From an uncultured Pseudomonadota bacterium (lineage in GTDB: Bacteria; Myxococcota_A; UBA796; SXON01): a DNA stretch of 33,084 bases. Below are positions 1-9,400 of the stretch, one piece after another. The stretch lies in NCBI GenBank assembly GCA_903885375.1, contig CAISIK010000029.1, positions 1 through 33,084 on the forward strand, read 5' to 3'. Under the pieces are notes generated by a model. It did not search any database, was not told the DNA's origin, and saw nothing but the letters and a program-made list of their open reading frames with translations. Made by a program: the position numbers and the translations under genes. Numbering within the stretch: position 1 is the stretch's first letter; each line of letters begins with the position of its first letter.

Positions 1-1324
1 CCTCGGCCGGCACCGCGGCGGCCCCGTTTGTCCCGCCGCCCTCGCGCGGCTGGCCCTCCCCTCCCCCCACCCCCACCGCGGTGGGCTGGCGCTGCATCCA
101 CCACCACCCGCCCGCCGCCACCGTGAGGAGCGCCGCCAACCCGACCGCCACGGCCACCCCGCCCCCGAGCACCCACGCCATCGACACGCCCCCCCGCGCG
201 CTCGGAGCCGGGGACACCTCCCGCGCCGGGGGCCACACCGCCGGTGTCGACGCCCGCGGCCCTGTCGGCCCGCCATCCGCCCGCACCGCGAGCTCCCGCG
301 CGCGGCTGGCGAGCGCTTCGAGATCGCCGGCCATGTCGATGGGGTCGATGTAGCGGCGCGCCGGGTCGATCTGCAGGGCGCGGTCGAGGAGGTTCGTGAC
401 GTCGGCCACGAGCCGGTCCTCGAGGTGGGGATTGTCGAAGACGCCCGCGAGCGCCTCCACGATGGCGGCTCGGTCCTTGTCGGGGAGGCGGTCCGGGCTG
501 GCGAAGGCGGTGGGGTCGAGCTCGCGGTCGGCAAAGAGGGTGGGGCGGCGGAGCTGCAGGTCGTTGACCTGCCCGGCGCGGTGGGTGCGGAAGTGGTGGC
601 CGTGCGTGCCGTTGGCGGGCATGCGGCCCCCGGCGCGGAGGAGCGCGCGCATGCGGAGGAGCGCGAAGAGGGTGCAGCCGATGCTCCAGGTGTCCATCGC
701 GGCGGGATGGGGCTTCCGCGCGTTGAAGAGCGTCTCGGGAGCGATGTAGTTCTCGGTGCCGATGATCATGCGGGTGGCTTCCCAGCCCACGTCATCGACC
801 GCGCGCGACTTGGCGGCCCCGAAGTCGGTGAGCAGCCACCGCCCCGACTCGCTGAGCAGGATGTTTCGCGGCTTGATGTCGGCGTGGACCACCCGCCGGC
901 CGAGCTCCATCTCGCTGACCACCGCGTACTCGCGCACGCGGCGGCACACGGAAGCCAGCGCCTCGAAGAGCTCGGGGAGCGCGCCGGGTTCGTGGTGGCG
1001 CTGCTCCCACCAGCGTTCGAGGTCGAGCGGGCACCACTCCATCACGAGACCGGGGCTCGGCTCGCGCACCACGTCGTAGAGGCGGGGGCACGGCGGCTCG
1101 CCCGGCGAGCGGCAGAGGGCCTCGAAGACGGCGATCTCGCGCTCGAGCGCCTCGACGGAGAGGGGGTCGTCCGGGCGGGAGAGCTTCAGGGCCGCCATCA
1201 CGCCTTGCGCGGGACCTCCCGGCGCGGCGGGGCCCACGCCCGCCACCGGCACGATCGCCGCCATGCCGCCTTCGCGCGAAGCCTGGCCCACGAGCGCCCG
1301 CCAGCGGCGCCCGCTCCGGCCCAC
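1..1324 (-). CDS. Membrane-anchored Ser/Thr protein kinase, C-terminus cut by window edge
   Basis: Eukaryotic-type kinase domain at about residues 8-340. The glycine-rich loop region (LVGQASREGGMA) is followed by the ATP-binding Lys in VMAALKLS (about K47) and an alpha-C Glu near 61-63. The catalytic loop is VHADIKPRN (about 146-154), then LTDFG (D167) and IAPE (194-197). The catalytic loop reads HAD instead of HRD, as in kinases that do not need activation-loop phosphorylation. A Pro/Ala-rich linker (350-380) leads to one transmembrane helix (about 383-404) and a Gly-rich segment that continues past position 1, so the outer sensor domain is not visible. I chose GTG at 1324 because it keeps the N-lobe and lies 7 nt after the stop of the upstream gene. 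ATG at 1264 is in frame but would remove the glycine-rich loop. It is the last visible gene of a probable operon with a PBP1b-type enzyme and a TPR-like protein, so a role in envelope signalling is plausible but inferred. Confidence 0.85.
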   Translation of the reverse strand, partial: MGRSGRRWRALVGQASREGGMAAIVPVAGVGPAAPGGPAQGVMAALKLSRPDDPLSVEALEREIAVFEALCRSPGEPPCPRLYDVVREPSPGLVMEWCPLDLERWWEQRHHEPGALPELFEALASVCRRVREYAVVSEMELGRRVVHADIKPRNILLSESGRWLLTDFGAAKSRAVDDVGWEATRMIIGTENYIAPETLFNARKPHPAAMDTWSIGCTLFALLRMRALLRAGGRMPANGTHGHHFRTHRAGQVNDLQLRRPTLFADRELDPTAFASPDRLPDKDRAAIVEALAGVFDNPHLEDRLVADVTNLLDRALQIDPARRYIDPIDMAGDLEALASRARELAVRADGGPTGPRASTPAVWPPAREVSPAPSARGGVSMAWVLGGGVAVAVGLAALLTVAAGGWWWMQRQPTAVGVGGGEGQPREGGGTNGAAAVPAE

Positions 1325-1331
1325 CCAACCG

Positions 1332-2378
1332 TCAGAACTGGCCGGAAACCCCGACACTCGCCCCACCGTCGAGCACGATGCCCCAGTAGCCCACGCCCAG
1401 CCCGGCGAGGAGCAGGCCCCCCGAGGTGACCACGAGCGCGTTGGTGAGGGACTGGGTGCGGAAGAGCTCGTCGGTGGTGCCGGCGTTCTCGAAGTCGTTG
1501 TGGGTGGCGAAGCTCGCGCCGTACACCGCACCGGCGCCCACGATGGCGGCGGCGCCGAGCACCATCAGGGGCGTCTTCTCGGCGGGGCGCATGCGATCCA
1601 CCACGATGGCGCCGGAATCCGAGTACTCCACGCTGGCCACCCGCTCGGTCTCGACGGCCTTCTTGCCGGCGGCGACCCGCGCGGCCTTCTTGGCCTCCTT
1701 CGCCTCCTTCTCCGCGACCTCGGGCGTGGGGGCGACCACCACCGCAGACTGGAGCACCTGCGCCGGGAAGGCGTTGCCATCGAGCAGCCAGGTGGCGCGG
1801 ATGCTGCGGTCGGAGGTGGCGATCTGCTGCAGCACGTGCGGGCGGTTGGGGGAGGCCGCCGCCAGCACGAGGGGCCGACCATCCAGCGCGAAGGTGCTGC
1901 CTGCGGGCTGGGAGAGCACACCTCCCGCCGCGGGGATCGGCTTGGTGTGGGCGTTGTCGCGCTCCTCCTCGAAAACGGCCCGGATGGGGTTGGCCAGCTC
2001 GAGCTCGTTGGCATCCCACTGGTAGCTGGGGTCGAGCTCCAGCGCGCTGCGGAACCAGCGGCGGGCGCCCTCCACGTCGTTCTCGAAGTAGCGGTGGGCG
2101 CCGATGTACCGGTACGCGCTGGCGAACACCATCGTCGGCACCGGGTTGCTCACGCAGGCCACGCCTTTTTCGAGGCGATCCCCCGCCTGGGCGAAGGTGG
2201 ACTCATCGAGCGCCCGGAGCGCGAGCTGGGTGGAGGTGAGGTCCTTGACCAGCTCGGCGGAGGTGTAGGCCACCTTGCACTCCGCGTGGGCGACCGACGG
2301 CAGCGTGAGAACCACGCTGCCCGCCAGCGCCACCACCCAACCGTACCGAAGGTGTGCTCGTGACATCCTGCCGAACAT
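1332..2378 (-). CDS. Exported TPR-like protein with C-terminal hydrophobic helices
   Basis: 348 residues. A signal peptide covers about residues 1-32: basic start, core WVVALAGSVVLTLP, cleavage after AHA. The mature part begins with EC and contains a helical segment around 75-120 (ASAYRYIGAHRYF, then ARRWFRSALELDPSY) that looks like one or two tetratricopeptide repeats. The middle (about 150-230) resembles a beta-rich PEGA-like section that mentions no catalytic motif. A Lys/Ala/Glu-rich stretch follows, then two hydrophobic helices near the C-terminus (starting TPLMVLGAAAIVG and ALVVTSGGLLLAG). This arrangement is common in uncharacterised myxobacterial envelope proteins. An alternative ATG at 2366 fits the signal peptide equally well, and neither start has a strong Shine-Dalgarno. 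It lies 20 nt after the PBP gene and 7 nt before the kinase gene, so the three are probably co-transcribed. Function is not known. Confidence 0.8.
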   Translation of the reverse strand: MFGRMSRAHLRYGWVVALAGSVVLTLPSVAHAECKVAYTSAELVKDLTSTQLALRALDESTFAQAGDRLEKGVACVSNPVPTMVFASAYRYIGAHRYFENDVEGARRWFRSALELDPSYQWDANELELANPIRAVFEEERDNAHTKPIPAAGGVLSQPAGSTFALDGRPLVLAAASPNRPHVLQQIATSDRSIRATWLLDGNAFPAQVLQSAVVVAPTPEVAEKEAKEAKKAARVAAGKKAVETERVASVEYSDSGAIVVDRMRPAEKTPLMVLGAAAIVGAGAVYGASFATHNDFENAGTTDELFRTQSLTNALVVTSGGLLLAGLGVGYWGIVLDGGASVGVSGQF

Positions 2379-2398
2379 AGCACGGCTCGCCAGGTCGC

Positions 2399-4765
2399 TC
2401 ACTGTGGGGTGCCGCCGATGCCGAACAGTTCGCCCACGAGCTGCCACCCCGACTTGGCGGCTTCGACCAGCGGGGCCAGCTCCTCGCACACCGGCGGCGG
2501 CACGGTGCCCTCGCTGAACCACTCGGCGCGGGTGGCCGTGCAGGTGGGGCAGGGCGGGGTGCCGGTGGCCACGCAGACGTCGGCCTGCACGAGCCCGGCG
2601 GGCGCGGGCTGGGCCTTGCGGTCGAAGCCCGTGGCGTGCGCGAAGCGGGCCCAGAGCGGGAGGGCGGCCTGGCCGCCGGTGAGGCCCGTGGACTTCGGCT
2701 GGTCGTAGCCCACCCAGGTGACCACCGCGTAGGGGCCCACGGCGCCGGCGAACCAGGCATCGGCGTAGTCGTCGGTGGTGCCGGTCTTGCCCGCCGCGCC
2801 CGGCCCGACCTCGTACTTGAGCGAGGCCTTGGCGGTGCCTTCGGTCATCGCGGTGCGCAGCACATCCCAGGTGAGCCAGGTGGCGCGCGGCGAGAACCGC
2901 ACGGTGCCCTTGGCGGGCTTGGCATCCACGAGCAGCTTGCCGTTGGACTCCACCGCGCGGAGGAGGAAGGGCACGTGGGCCACGCCGCTCGCGGCGAAGG
3001 GGGTGTAGGCGGCGGCGAGCTCGAGCGGGGTGGCGGAGAAGCCGCCGAGGGCCGCGGAGGGGAAGGCCGTGGCGCGGGAGAGGCCGAGGGACCGGAGCTG
3101 TGTCTGCAAGGGGCCGAGGCCCACACGCTCGGCGAGGAGCACGGCGGGAACGTTGCGGGAGCGGGAGATGGCATCGCGCAGCGGCAGGCGCCCGGCGAAG
3201 GTGCCGTCGTAGTTGGCGGGGGCCCAGCGTTTGCCATCGACCTCGCGCTCGAGCGGCGCATCGTCGACGATGAGGCCGGGGGAGAGCGCGGGGTCGGCCT
3301 CGAAGGCGGCCAGCAGCGTGAGCGGCTTGACGGTGCTGCCGATCTGCCGGGGGCTGTTGACCACGCGGTTGAAGGCGCTGTCGCCGTAGTCTCGCCCGCC
3401 CACCATGGCCACGATGGCGCCATCGCGCGCGCGGACCACCACCATCGCGGCCTGCACCCCTTTGAGCTTGGGATGCGCGGTGAGCACCTCCTCCATGCCC
3501 TCGGCCACGGCGGCCTCGGCGAGCCGCTGGAGCTGCGGCTGGATGGTGGTCTGCACCACGAGCGCCTCGCGCGCCACGCGGCCCTCGTCGCCCTCCTCGG
3601 CAGCTTCCACCACGAGGTCCACCGCCCAGGGGGAGGTGCGCCCGCTGGCGTTGGCGTGCGTCACGAGGTCGGTGGCGAGCGACCGCTTGAGCGTGTCGGC
3701 GTCGATGAGCTTGAGCTCGGCCATGCGGGCCAGCACGATGTCGCGGCGGGCCTTTGCTTCGGCCGGGTGCCGCACCGGGTTGTAGGGGTTGGGCGACTGG
3801 ATCATGCCCGCGATGGTGGCGGCTTCGGCCACCGTCACCCGCTCGATGGGCTTGGCAAAAAAGGCCCTCGCCGCGGCATCCACCCCGCACACCGAGCTGC
3901 CGCCCGCCTGCCCGAGGTAGATTTCGTTGAGGTACATCGCGAGGATGTCGTCCTTGCTCCGGCGGTGCTCAAGCGCCATCGCGATGAGCACCTCCTCGAT
4001 CTTCCGCTCGGCCGTGCGGTCGTGCGTGAGGAAGAGGTTCTTCACGAGCTGCTGGGTGAGCGTGCTGCCGCCCTCCACCATGCGTCCCGCGCTGGCGTTG
4101 TGGACCATCGCGCGGAGGATGCCGATGGGATCGATGCCCGCGTGGTCCCGGAAGCGGGAGTCCTCGATGGCGAGCACGGCATCGACCATGTGCCCCGGGA
4201 TGGCGGCCAGCGCCACGGGGCTGCGGTTCTCGTTGTCCGCGCCCCGCACCACCGCGAGCGTGGCGGGCGGCAGCTCGAGCTGGTTGTCCGGCGTGATCGA
4301 CCCGACCCGACCCTCCTGGAAGGTGACGAGGGCCTCGCCCGCGGCCACCTTCCAGCCGGGGCCGGTGTCGGGGGCGAGGACGAGGTGCACGGCATCGGCC
4401 GACACCTGGAAGTCGCCGGGCTGGGTGGCCCGCGTGACCCGCGCATAGCCGGCGCCCGCGAGGTCTTCCGCGAACTGGGCGGGCGAGAGCGTTTCCCCCT
4501 CCCACACCACGATGGGGGCGCTCACCACCCGACCGGGTACGCTCCACGTGGGCCGCTCGAGCCCATCATCCACCACGCCGAGGGCCCAGTGCCATTGCAC
4601 CGCCGCGATGATCGCCGCGGCGAGGAGCCCACCCACGATCAGGCTCCGACCGAACGCGCGGAGCCACCCGCGAAAGCCCACCCCCGCGCGTGCTTTTCCC
4701 TTGCCGCGCGACGCGGTCGCCTTCTTCGCCAGCTTGCTCACGGGCCGCGCCGGTGCCTTTCCCAC
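2399..4765 (-). CDS. mrcB: Bifunctional class A penicillin-binding protein, PBP1b type
   Basis: 788 residues. It polymerises lipid II into glycan and cross-links the peptides on the periplasmic face of the inner membrane. A basic cytoplasmic tail precedes one transmembrane helix (about 40-58). A UB2H-like region follows (about 76-125: PGRVVSAPIVVWEGE, later PGDFQVS), which marks the PBP1b subtype. The GT51 glycosyltransferase has its catalytic Glu in AIEDSRFRDHAG (E201) and the EGGSTLTQQLVKN motif (from 231). The transpeptidase has all three motifs: SxxK as GSTVKPL (S477, K480), SxN as SRN (536-538) and KTGT (from K660). The last 60 residues hold a Cys cluster (CVATGTPPCPTC plus a later Cys) that may form disulfides. 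GTG at 4765 is chosen because AAAGGA lies 5 nt upstream. The frame is open to an earlier GTG at 4795. It is the first gene of a probable three-gene operon. Confidence 0.93.
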   Translation of the reverse strand: MGKAPARPVSKLAKKATASRGKGKARAGVGFRGWLRAFGRSLIVGGLLAAAIIAAVQWHWALGVVDDGLERPTWSVPGRVVSAPIVVWEGETLSPAQFAEDLAGAGYARVTRATQPGDFQVSADAVHLVLAPDTGPGWKVAAGEALVTFQEGRVGSITPDNQLELPPATLAVVRGADNENRSPVALAAIPGHMVDAVLAIEDSRFRDHAGIDPIGILRAMVHNASAGRMVEGGSTLTQQLVKNLFLTHDRTAERKIEEVLIAMALEHRRSKDDILAMYLNEIYLGQAGGSSVCGVDAAARAFFAKPIERVTVAEAATIAGMIQSPNPYNPVRHPAEAKARRDIVLARMAELKLIDADTLKRSLATDLVTHANASGRTSPWAVDLVVEAAEEGDEGRVAREALVVQTTIQPQLQRLAEAAVAEGMEEVLTAHPKLKGVQAAMVVVRARDGAIVAMVGGRDYGDSAFNRVVNSPRQIGSTVKPLTLLAAFEADPALSPGLIVDDAPLEREVDGKRWAPANYDGTFAGRLPLRDAISRSRNVPAVLLAERVGLGPLQTQLRSLGLSRATAFPSAALGGFSATPLELAAAYTPFAASGVAHVPFLLRAVESNGKLLVDAKPAKGTVRFSPRATWLTWDVLRTAMTEGTAKASLKYEVGPGAAGKTGTTDDYADAWFAGAVGPYAVVTWVGYDQPKSTGLTGGQAALPLWARFAHATGFDRKAQPAPAGLVQADVCVATGTPPCPTCTATRAEWFSEGTVPPPVCEELAPLVEAAKSGWQLVGELFGIGGTPQ

Positions 4766-4774
4766 GACGTTCCT

Positions 4775-4786
4775 TTGACCTGTCAA
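4775..4786. promoter_or_regulatory. Short inverted repeat TTGAC-CT-GTCAA in divergent promoter region
   Basis: Perfect 5-bp arms with a 2-bp centre lie between the PBP1b-type gene (start 4765, minus) and the exported protein gene (start 4849, plus). On the minus strand the repeat touches the Shine-Dalgarno AAAGGA, so a bound protein could block both transcription and ribosome access. The arms are short and a chance origin cannot be excluded. Confidence 0.25.
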
Positions 4787-4848
4787 GAGTACCACGCGGA
4801 ACCCCGCCGCGCGGGAATGACTTCCGTTCCACGCGGTTATGACACCGC

Positions 4849-5391
4849 ATGCTTCTCCTCAGCGCCCTGGCCCTCGCCGCCCCCATGAGCTGGACGCCCA
4901 CTTGCGCCACCAAGGATGCCGGCAATCTCTGGTTCGTGTTCGAAGGAAAGCCCCCCGAGAAGGACTCCGCCTCCCCGCCCGACTTCACCTGCCCCGGTAT
5001 GTTCTTCGATGGCCTCGCCTGCGGCAACTCGGTGGGCATGGGCAAGGTCACCTTCACCGTGAAGAACTCGCTCGGTCAGGACCAGTACGAGCTGCGCTAC
5101 CTGCCCTACGGCGAGAGCACGTCGATCGTGGGTTTCCTGAACAAGGAGGGGGGCGGCGTGCTGTTCCCGCCGATCTACACGCCGGCGGTCCCCTCGGCCG
5201 ATGACCCGCCGCCCAACGCGGCCGAGCTGTTGCGTCAGTACCTCATCAAGCGCCAGAAGGCCTCGCAGGCCACCCAGGGCATCGTGCTCCACACGTGGAC
5301 GTGCCCCGCCACGAGCTTCGAGGTGCCCACCGAAGAGATGGAGCCGCACGGGATGACGCATCGCGCCCACAGCGCGCGCGCCCCGAACTGA
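4849..5391 (+). CDS. Small exported protein of unknown function
   Basis: 180 residues, not recognised as any family. The N-terminus (MLLLSALALAAP) is a very short export signal with no basic n-region. It cannot be longer, because an in-frame TGA lies at 4840-4842, three codons before the ATG. The mature part has four cysteines, two of them in FTCPGMFFDGLACGN and one in TWTCPATSF, consistent with disulfides in an extracytoplasmic protein. A proline-rich stretch (about 115-125) is followed by a basic helix LLRQYLIKRQKASQ. The C-terminus is rich in His and Arg. No Shine-Dalgarno is visible and the gene may be nearly leaderless. The gene ends tail to tail with prs, with only 3 nt between the stop codons. 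Balanced amino-acid composition compared with the antisense frame supports it as the real coding strand. Confidence 0.75.
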   Translation: MLLLSALALAAPMSWTPTCATKDAGNLWFVFEGKPPEKDSASPPDFTCPGMFFDGLACGNSVGMGKVTFTVKNSLGQDQYELRYLPYGESTSIVGFLNKEGGGVLFPPIYTPAVPSADDPPPNAAELLRQYLIKRQKASQATQGIVLHTWTCPATSFEVPTEEMEPHGMTHRAHSARAPN

Positions 5392-5394
5392 CGC

Positions 5395-6333
5395 TCAGCG
5401 GAAGAGCCGCGAGACCGAGTCGTTCGCGTGGATGCTGCGGATGGCCTGCGCCAGCACGTGGCCCACGGACACCACGCCGATCTTGGCGGAGGCGGCGGCC
5501 TCGGGGAGCAGCGGGATGGTGTCGGTGACCAGCACCTTCTCCAGCACGCTCTCCTCGATGCGCTCCACGGCCGGCCCGCTGAGCACGGCGTGGGTGGACA
5601 CGGCGTAGACCCTGGAAGCGCCGTTGTCGCGCACGGCGAGGGCGGCCTTCTGCAAGGTGCCAGCAGTGTCGATCATGTCATCCACGATGATCGCGGTGCG
5701 GTCGCGCACTTCGCCGATGAGGTGGAGCACCTCGGCCTTGTTCGGGCCGGAGCGCCGCTTGTCGATGATGGCGATGGTGGCGCCGATGCGCTTGGCGAAG
5801 CCGCGTGCGCGCTCGACACCGCCGGCGTCGGGGCTCACGATCACGCAGTTCGACACATCCAACGTCTGCCGAACGTGCTCGCTCAGCGTGGGGCCGGCGA
5901 AGAGGTTGTCGACCGGGATGTCGAAGAAGCCCTGGATCTGGCCTGCGTGCAGGTCCATCGTGAGTACCCGGTGCACGCCCGCCGTCTGGATGAGGTCGGC
6001 CACCAGCTTGGCGGTGATGGGCGCGCGGGGGGCCACCTTCCGGTCCTGCCGGGAGTAGCCGTAGTAGGGGATGACTGCGGTGATCCGGCCGGCGCTCGCC
6101 CGCTTGCAGGCATCGGCCAGCACGAGGAGCTCCATCAGGTTTTCGTTGGTGGGCCGGCAGGTGGACTGCAGGAGGTACACATCGCGCCCGCGCACGTTGT
6201 CGTCGATCTCCACCTGGATTTCGCCATCGGAGAACCGGCCTACCGACACGCCCCCCAGGGGCAGCCCGAGCCGCTCGGCGATGCTCCGCGCGAGCGCAGG
6301 GTTTGCGTTTCCAGCGAGAAGGCGGATCTCCAT
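5395..6333 (-). CDS. prs: Ribose-phosphate pyrophosphokinase (PRPP synthase)
   Basis: 312 residues, the normal length for bacterial class I PRPP synthases. The enzyme makes phosphoribosyl pyrophosphate from ribose 5-phosphate and ATP, feeding purine, pyrimidine, NAD, His and Trp synthesis in the cytoplasm. Family motifs are intact: GRFSDGEIQVEI (32-43), QSTCRPTNENLMEL (56-69) and YYGYSRQDRK (90-99). The metal and catalytic histidine is in DLHAGQIQGFFD (H129), and the PRPP-binding loop is VDDMIDTAGT (217-226). ATG at 6333 is preceded by GGAG with 5-nt spacing and gives the canonical MEIRLLAGNAN start. The frame is open further upstream, but the extra residues have no family counterpart. It stands alone here, without the glmU, ispE, rplY or pth neighbours often seen. 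It is divergent from the repeat lipoprotein and convergent with the exported protein. Confidence 0.96.
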   Translation of the reverse strand: MEIRLLAGNANPALARSIAERLGLPLGGVSVGRFSDGEIQVEIDDNVRGRDVYLLQSTCRPTNENLMELLVLADACKRASAGRITAVIPYYGYSRQDRKVAPRAPITAKLVADLIQTAGVHRVLTMDLHAGQIQGFFDIPVDNLFAGPTLSEHVRQTLDVSNCVIVSPDAGGVERARGFAKRIGATIAIIDKRRSGPNKAEVLHLIGEVRDRTAIIVDDMIDTAGTLQKAALAVRDNGASRVYAVSTHAVLSGPAVERIEESVLEKVLVTDTIPLLPEAAASAKIGVVSVGHVLAQAIRSIHANDSVSRLFR

Positions 6334-6423
6334 GGGCGCTCCGTGCGGACGCGCAGATATCCCACGACCGCCCCCCTCACACTTTTTCCTGCTCACCGAA
6401 CACGCATCGGGTACACCGCACTC

Positions 6424-9400
6424 ATGTCGCTACTCGTCCTCCTCGCGTGCCAGGACGCCACGCTGTCCAGCGCCGATGATGCCCCCACCGTCACGATCCT
6501 GCGCCCCGCGAACGGCTCCGGCTTCGATCCGAGCAGCCCGATCGACCTCTGCGCGCAGGTCGACGACGAGCGGCCACCAGAGGAGCTGGCCCTGAGCGTG
6601 GAGTCCGATGTGGACGGGGTGCTCGCCGAGGGCGAGGGCCTCGCCTGCACCGGCGGCAACGTGGGCTGGAACCTCACGCTGAGCAACACCGAGCACCACC
6701 TCACCGTGCTCGCGATCGACGACGCCGGCCAGGTGGGCCAGGCCAGCGTGCTCGTGCTGCCCGAGCCCAACGAGGCGCCCGCCTGCACCTTCGCCTCGCC
6801 CACCCCCGGCGAGGCCATCCGCCTCGGCGATCGGCTCGTGGTCTCCGCCGGCGCCACCGACGCCAACTCCGACCCGAGCGAGCTCGAGGCGGTGCTCGTG
6901 AGCGACCTCGAAGGCGAGCTCTGGTCGGGCGCCCCCACGAGCGAAGGCGTGGTCAGCTTCGCCTGGACGCCGACCCTCGGCGAAACCCACCAGCTCACCC
7001 TCACCCTCAGCGATCCCGTCGGCCTCGTGGGCCGCTGCCAGACCGACCTCTACGTGGAGGCCTGCCTCGATGGGGACGACGACGGCGTGACCGACTGCGA
7101 CGGCGACTGCGACGATGCGGATGCCACGGTGTACCCCGGCGCCGAGGAGCTGGCCGACAACACCGACAACGACTGCAACGGCGAGGTCGACGAAGGCACC
7201 CGCTACGTCGATGACGATGGCGACGGGCTCGCCGAGGTGGATGGCGACTGCGACGACGAGGAGGCCACCACCTACACCGGCGCTCCCGATGCCTGGTACG
7301 ACGGCGTGGACAGCGACTGCGCCGGCAACGACGACTTCGATCAGGACGGCGATGGCCACGGCGCCGACACCTTCGGCGGCGATGACTGCGACGATCTGGA
7401 GCCCACCACCTACACCGGCGCCGCCGACAGCTGGTACGACGGCGTGGACAGCGACTGCGCCGGCAACGACGACTACGACAGGGATGCCGACGGGCACGCC
7501 GCCCCGGCCGGCGGCGGCGACGACTGCGAGGATGCCGACGCCGCCGTGAACCCCGGCATGGTCGACACCTGGTACGACGGCATCGACGCCGACTGCGGCG
7601 GCAACGACGACTTCGACCAGGACGGCGATGGCAGCCGCCACAGCTCGGGCGGCGGCGCCGACTGCGACGATGCCGACCCCTCGCGCTTTCCCGGCAACGG
7701 CGATGCCTGGTACGACGGGCTCGACAGCGATTGCGGCGGCAACAGCGACTACGACCAGGATGGGGACGGGCAGGACAGCGACGCCTTCGGCGGCGAGGAC
7801 TGCGACGACACCGATGCCACCGTGTACCTCGGCGCCCCCGAGGACTACTACGACGGGGTGGACGACGCCTGCGATGGCGGCAGCGACTACGATCTCGACG
7901 GCGATGGCCACGACGACGAGGCCTACGGCGGCGATGACTGCGACGATGCCGACCCCTCCCGCTTTCCCGGCAACGCCGACGCCTGGTACGACGACGCCGA
8001 CAGCGACTGCGGCGGCGACGACGACTACGACCAGGACGGCGATGGCTCCCGCGCCCCGGTGGGCGGCGGCTCCGACTGCGACGACACCGACGCCGCGCGC
8101 TTCCCCGGCAACCCCGACACCTGGTACGACGGCGTGGATGCCGACTGCGGCGGCAACGACGACTACGACCAGGACGGCGACGGGCAGGACAGCGATGCCT
8201 ACGGCGGCGATGACTGCGATGACACCGCGGCCGCCATCTACACCGGCGCGGCCGAACTCTGGTACGACGGCGTGGATCAAGCCTGCGATGGCGGCAGCGA
8301 CTACGACCGCGATGGCGACGCGTACGACGACGAATCCTACGGGGGCGACGACTGCAACGACGGCGCGGCCGGCATCCATCCCGGCGCCGCCGACGCCTGG
8401 TACGACGGCCTCGATCAGGACGGCGCCGGCAACGACGACTCCGACCAGGACGCCGACGGCTCCCGGGCCGCGGCGGGCGGCGGCACCGACTGCGATGACA
8501 CCGACGCCACCACCTTCCCCGGGGCCCCCGACACCTGGTACGACGGCGTCGACTCCGACTGCCGCGGCGACAGCGACTACGACCAGGATGGCGACGGGCA
8601 GGAGAGCGCCAGCGGGGGCGGCGCCGACTGCGACGACACCAACGCCGCGGCCTACACCGGCGCCTCGGAGACCTGGTACGACGGGGTAGACGAAGCCTGC
8701 GATGGCGGCAGCGACTACGACCGCGATGTCGATGGCCACGACGACGATGGCTGGGGCGGCGATGACTGCGACGATGGCAACGCCGCCATCCACCCCGCGG
8801 CGGCCGATGCCTGGTACGACGGCGTGGACAGCGACTGCGCCGGCAACGACGACTACGACCAGGACGCCGACGGCTACCGCGCCGACACCCACGGCGGCAC
8901 CGACTGCGACGACACCGTGGCCAGCACGCACGTGGGCGCCTCCGACACCTGGTACGACGGCGTGGACAGCGACTGCGCTGGCAACAACGACTACGACAAG
9001 GATGCCGACGGCTACCGGTGGGTGCTTTACGCGGGCACCGACTGCGATGATGGGGATGCCGACGTGAACCCCGGCGAGAGCGAGGTCTGGTACGACGGCA
9101 CCGACGCCGACTGCTCCGGCGGCAGCGACTACGACCAGGATGGGGATGGCGACGACGCCGAGGCCTGGAGCGGGACCGACTGCGACGACGAGGACGCCAC
9201 GGCCTACGGAGGCGCCACCGAGTCGCGCGACGGCGTGGACAACGACTGCGACGACTACTGCGACGAGGGCCTGCTCGCCGCGGGCGACATCGTGATCAGC
9301 GAGGTGATGCCCAACCCCGCGCTCGCCACCGATCCGCTCGGCGAGTGGTTCGAGGTGTACAACCCCACCTCGGTCGACATCCGCATGTGCCGCTGGACCG

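Noticed and set aside
1332..3890. Single 852-codon minus frame spanning the TPR-like gene and part of the PBP gene
   Set aside because: Only its last 348 codons are the TPR-like protein. The rest is the wrong frame of the PBP1b-type gene, Arg/Gly/Ala-rich and without domains.
4774..4791. TTGACA upstream of the PBP gene on the minus strand as a -35 box
   Set aside because: It lies only about 15 nt before the chosen start, so no -10 element could follow at the right distance outside the coding region.
7333..9126. Regular repeats that could suggest a CRISPR array
   Set aside because: Units are 138 nt, wholly coding, without a repeat-spacer alternation, and they encode a known Asp-rich motif.
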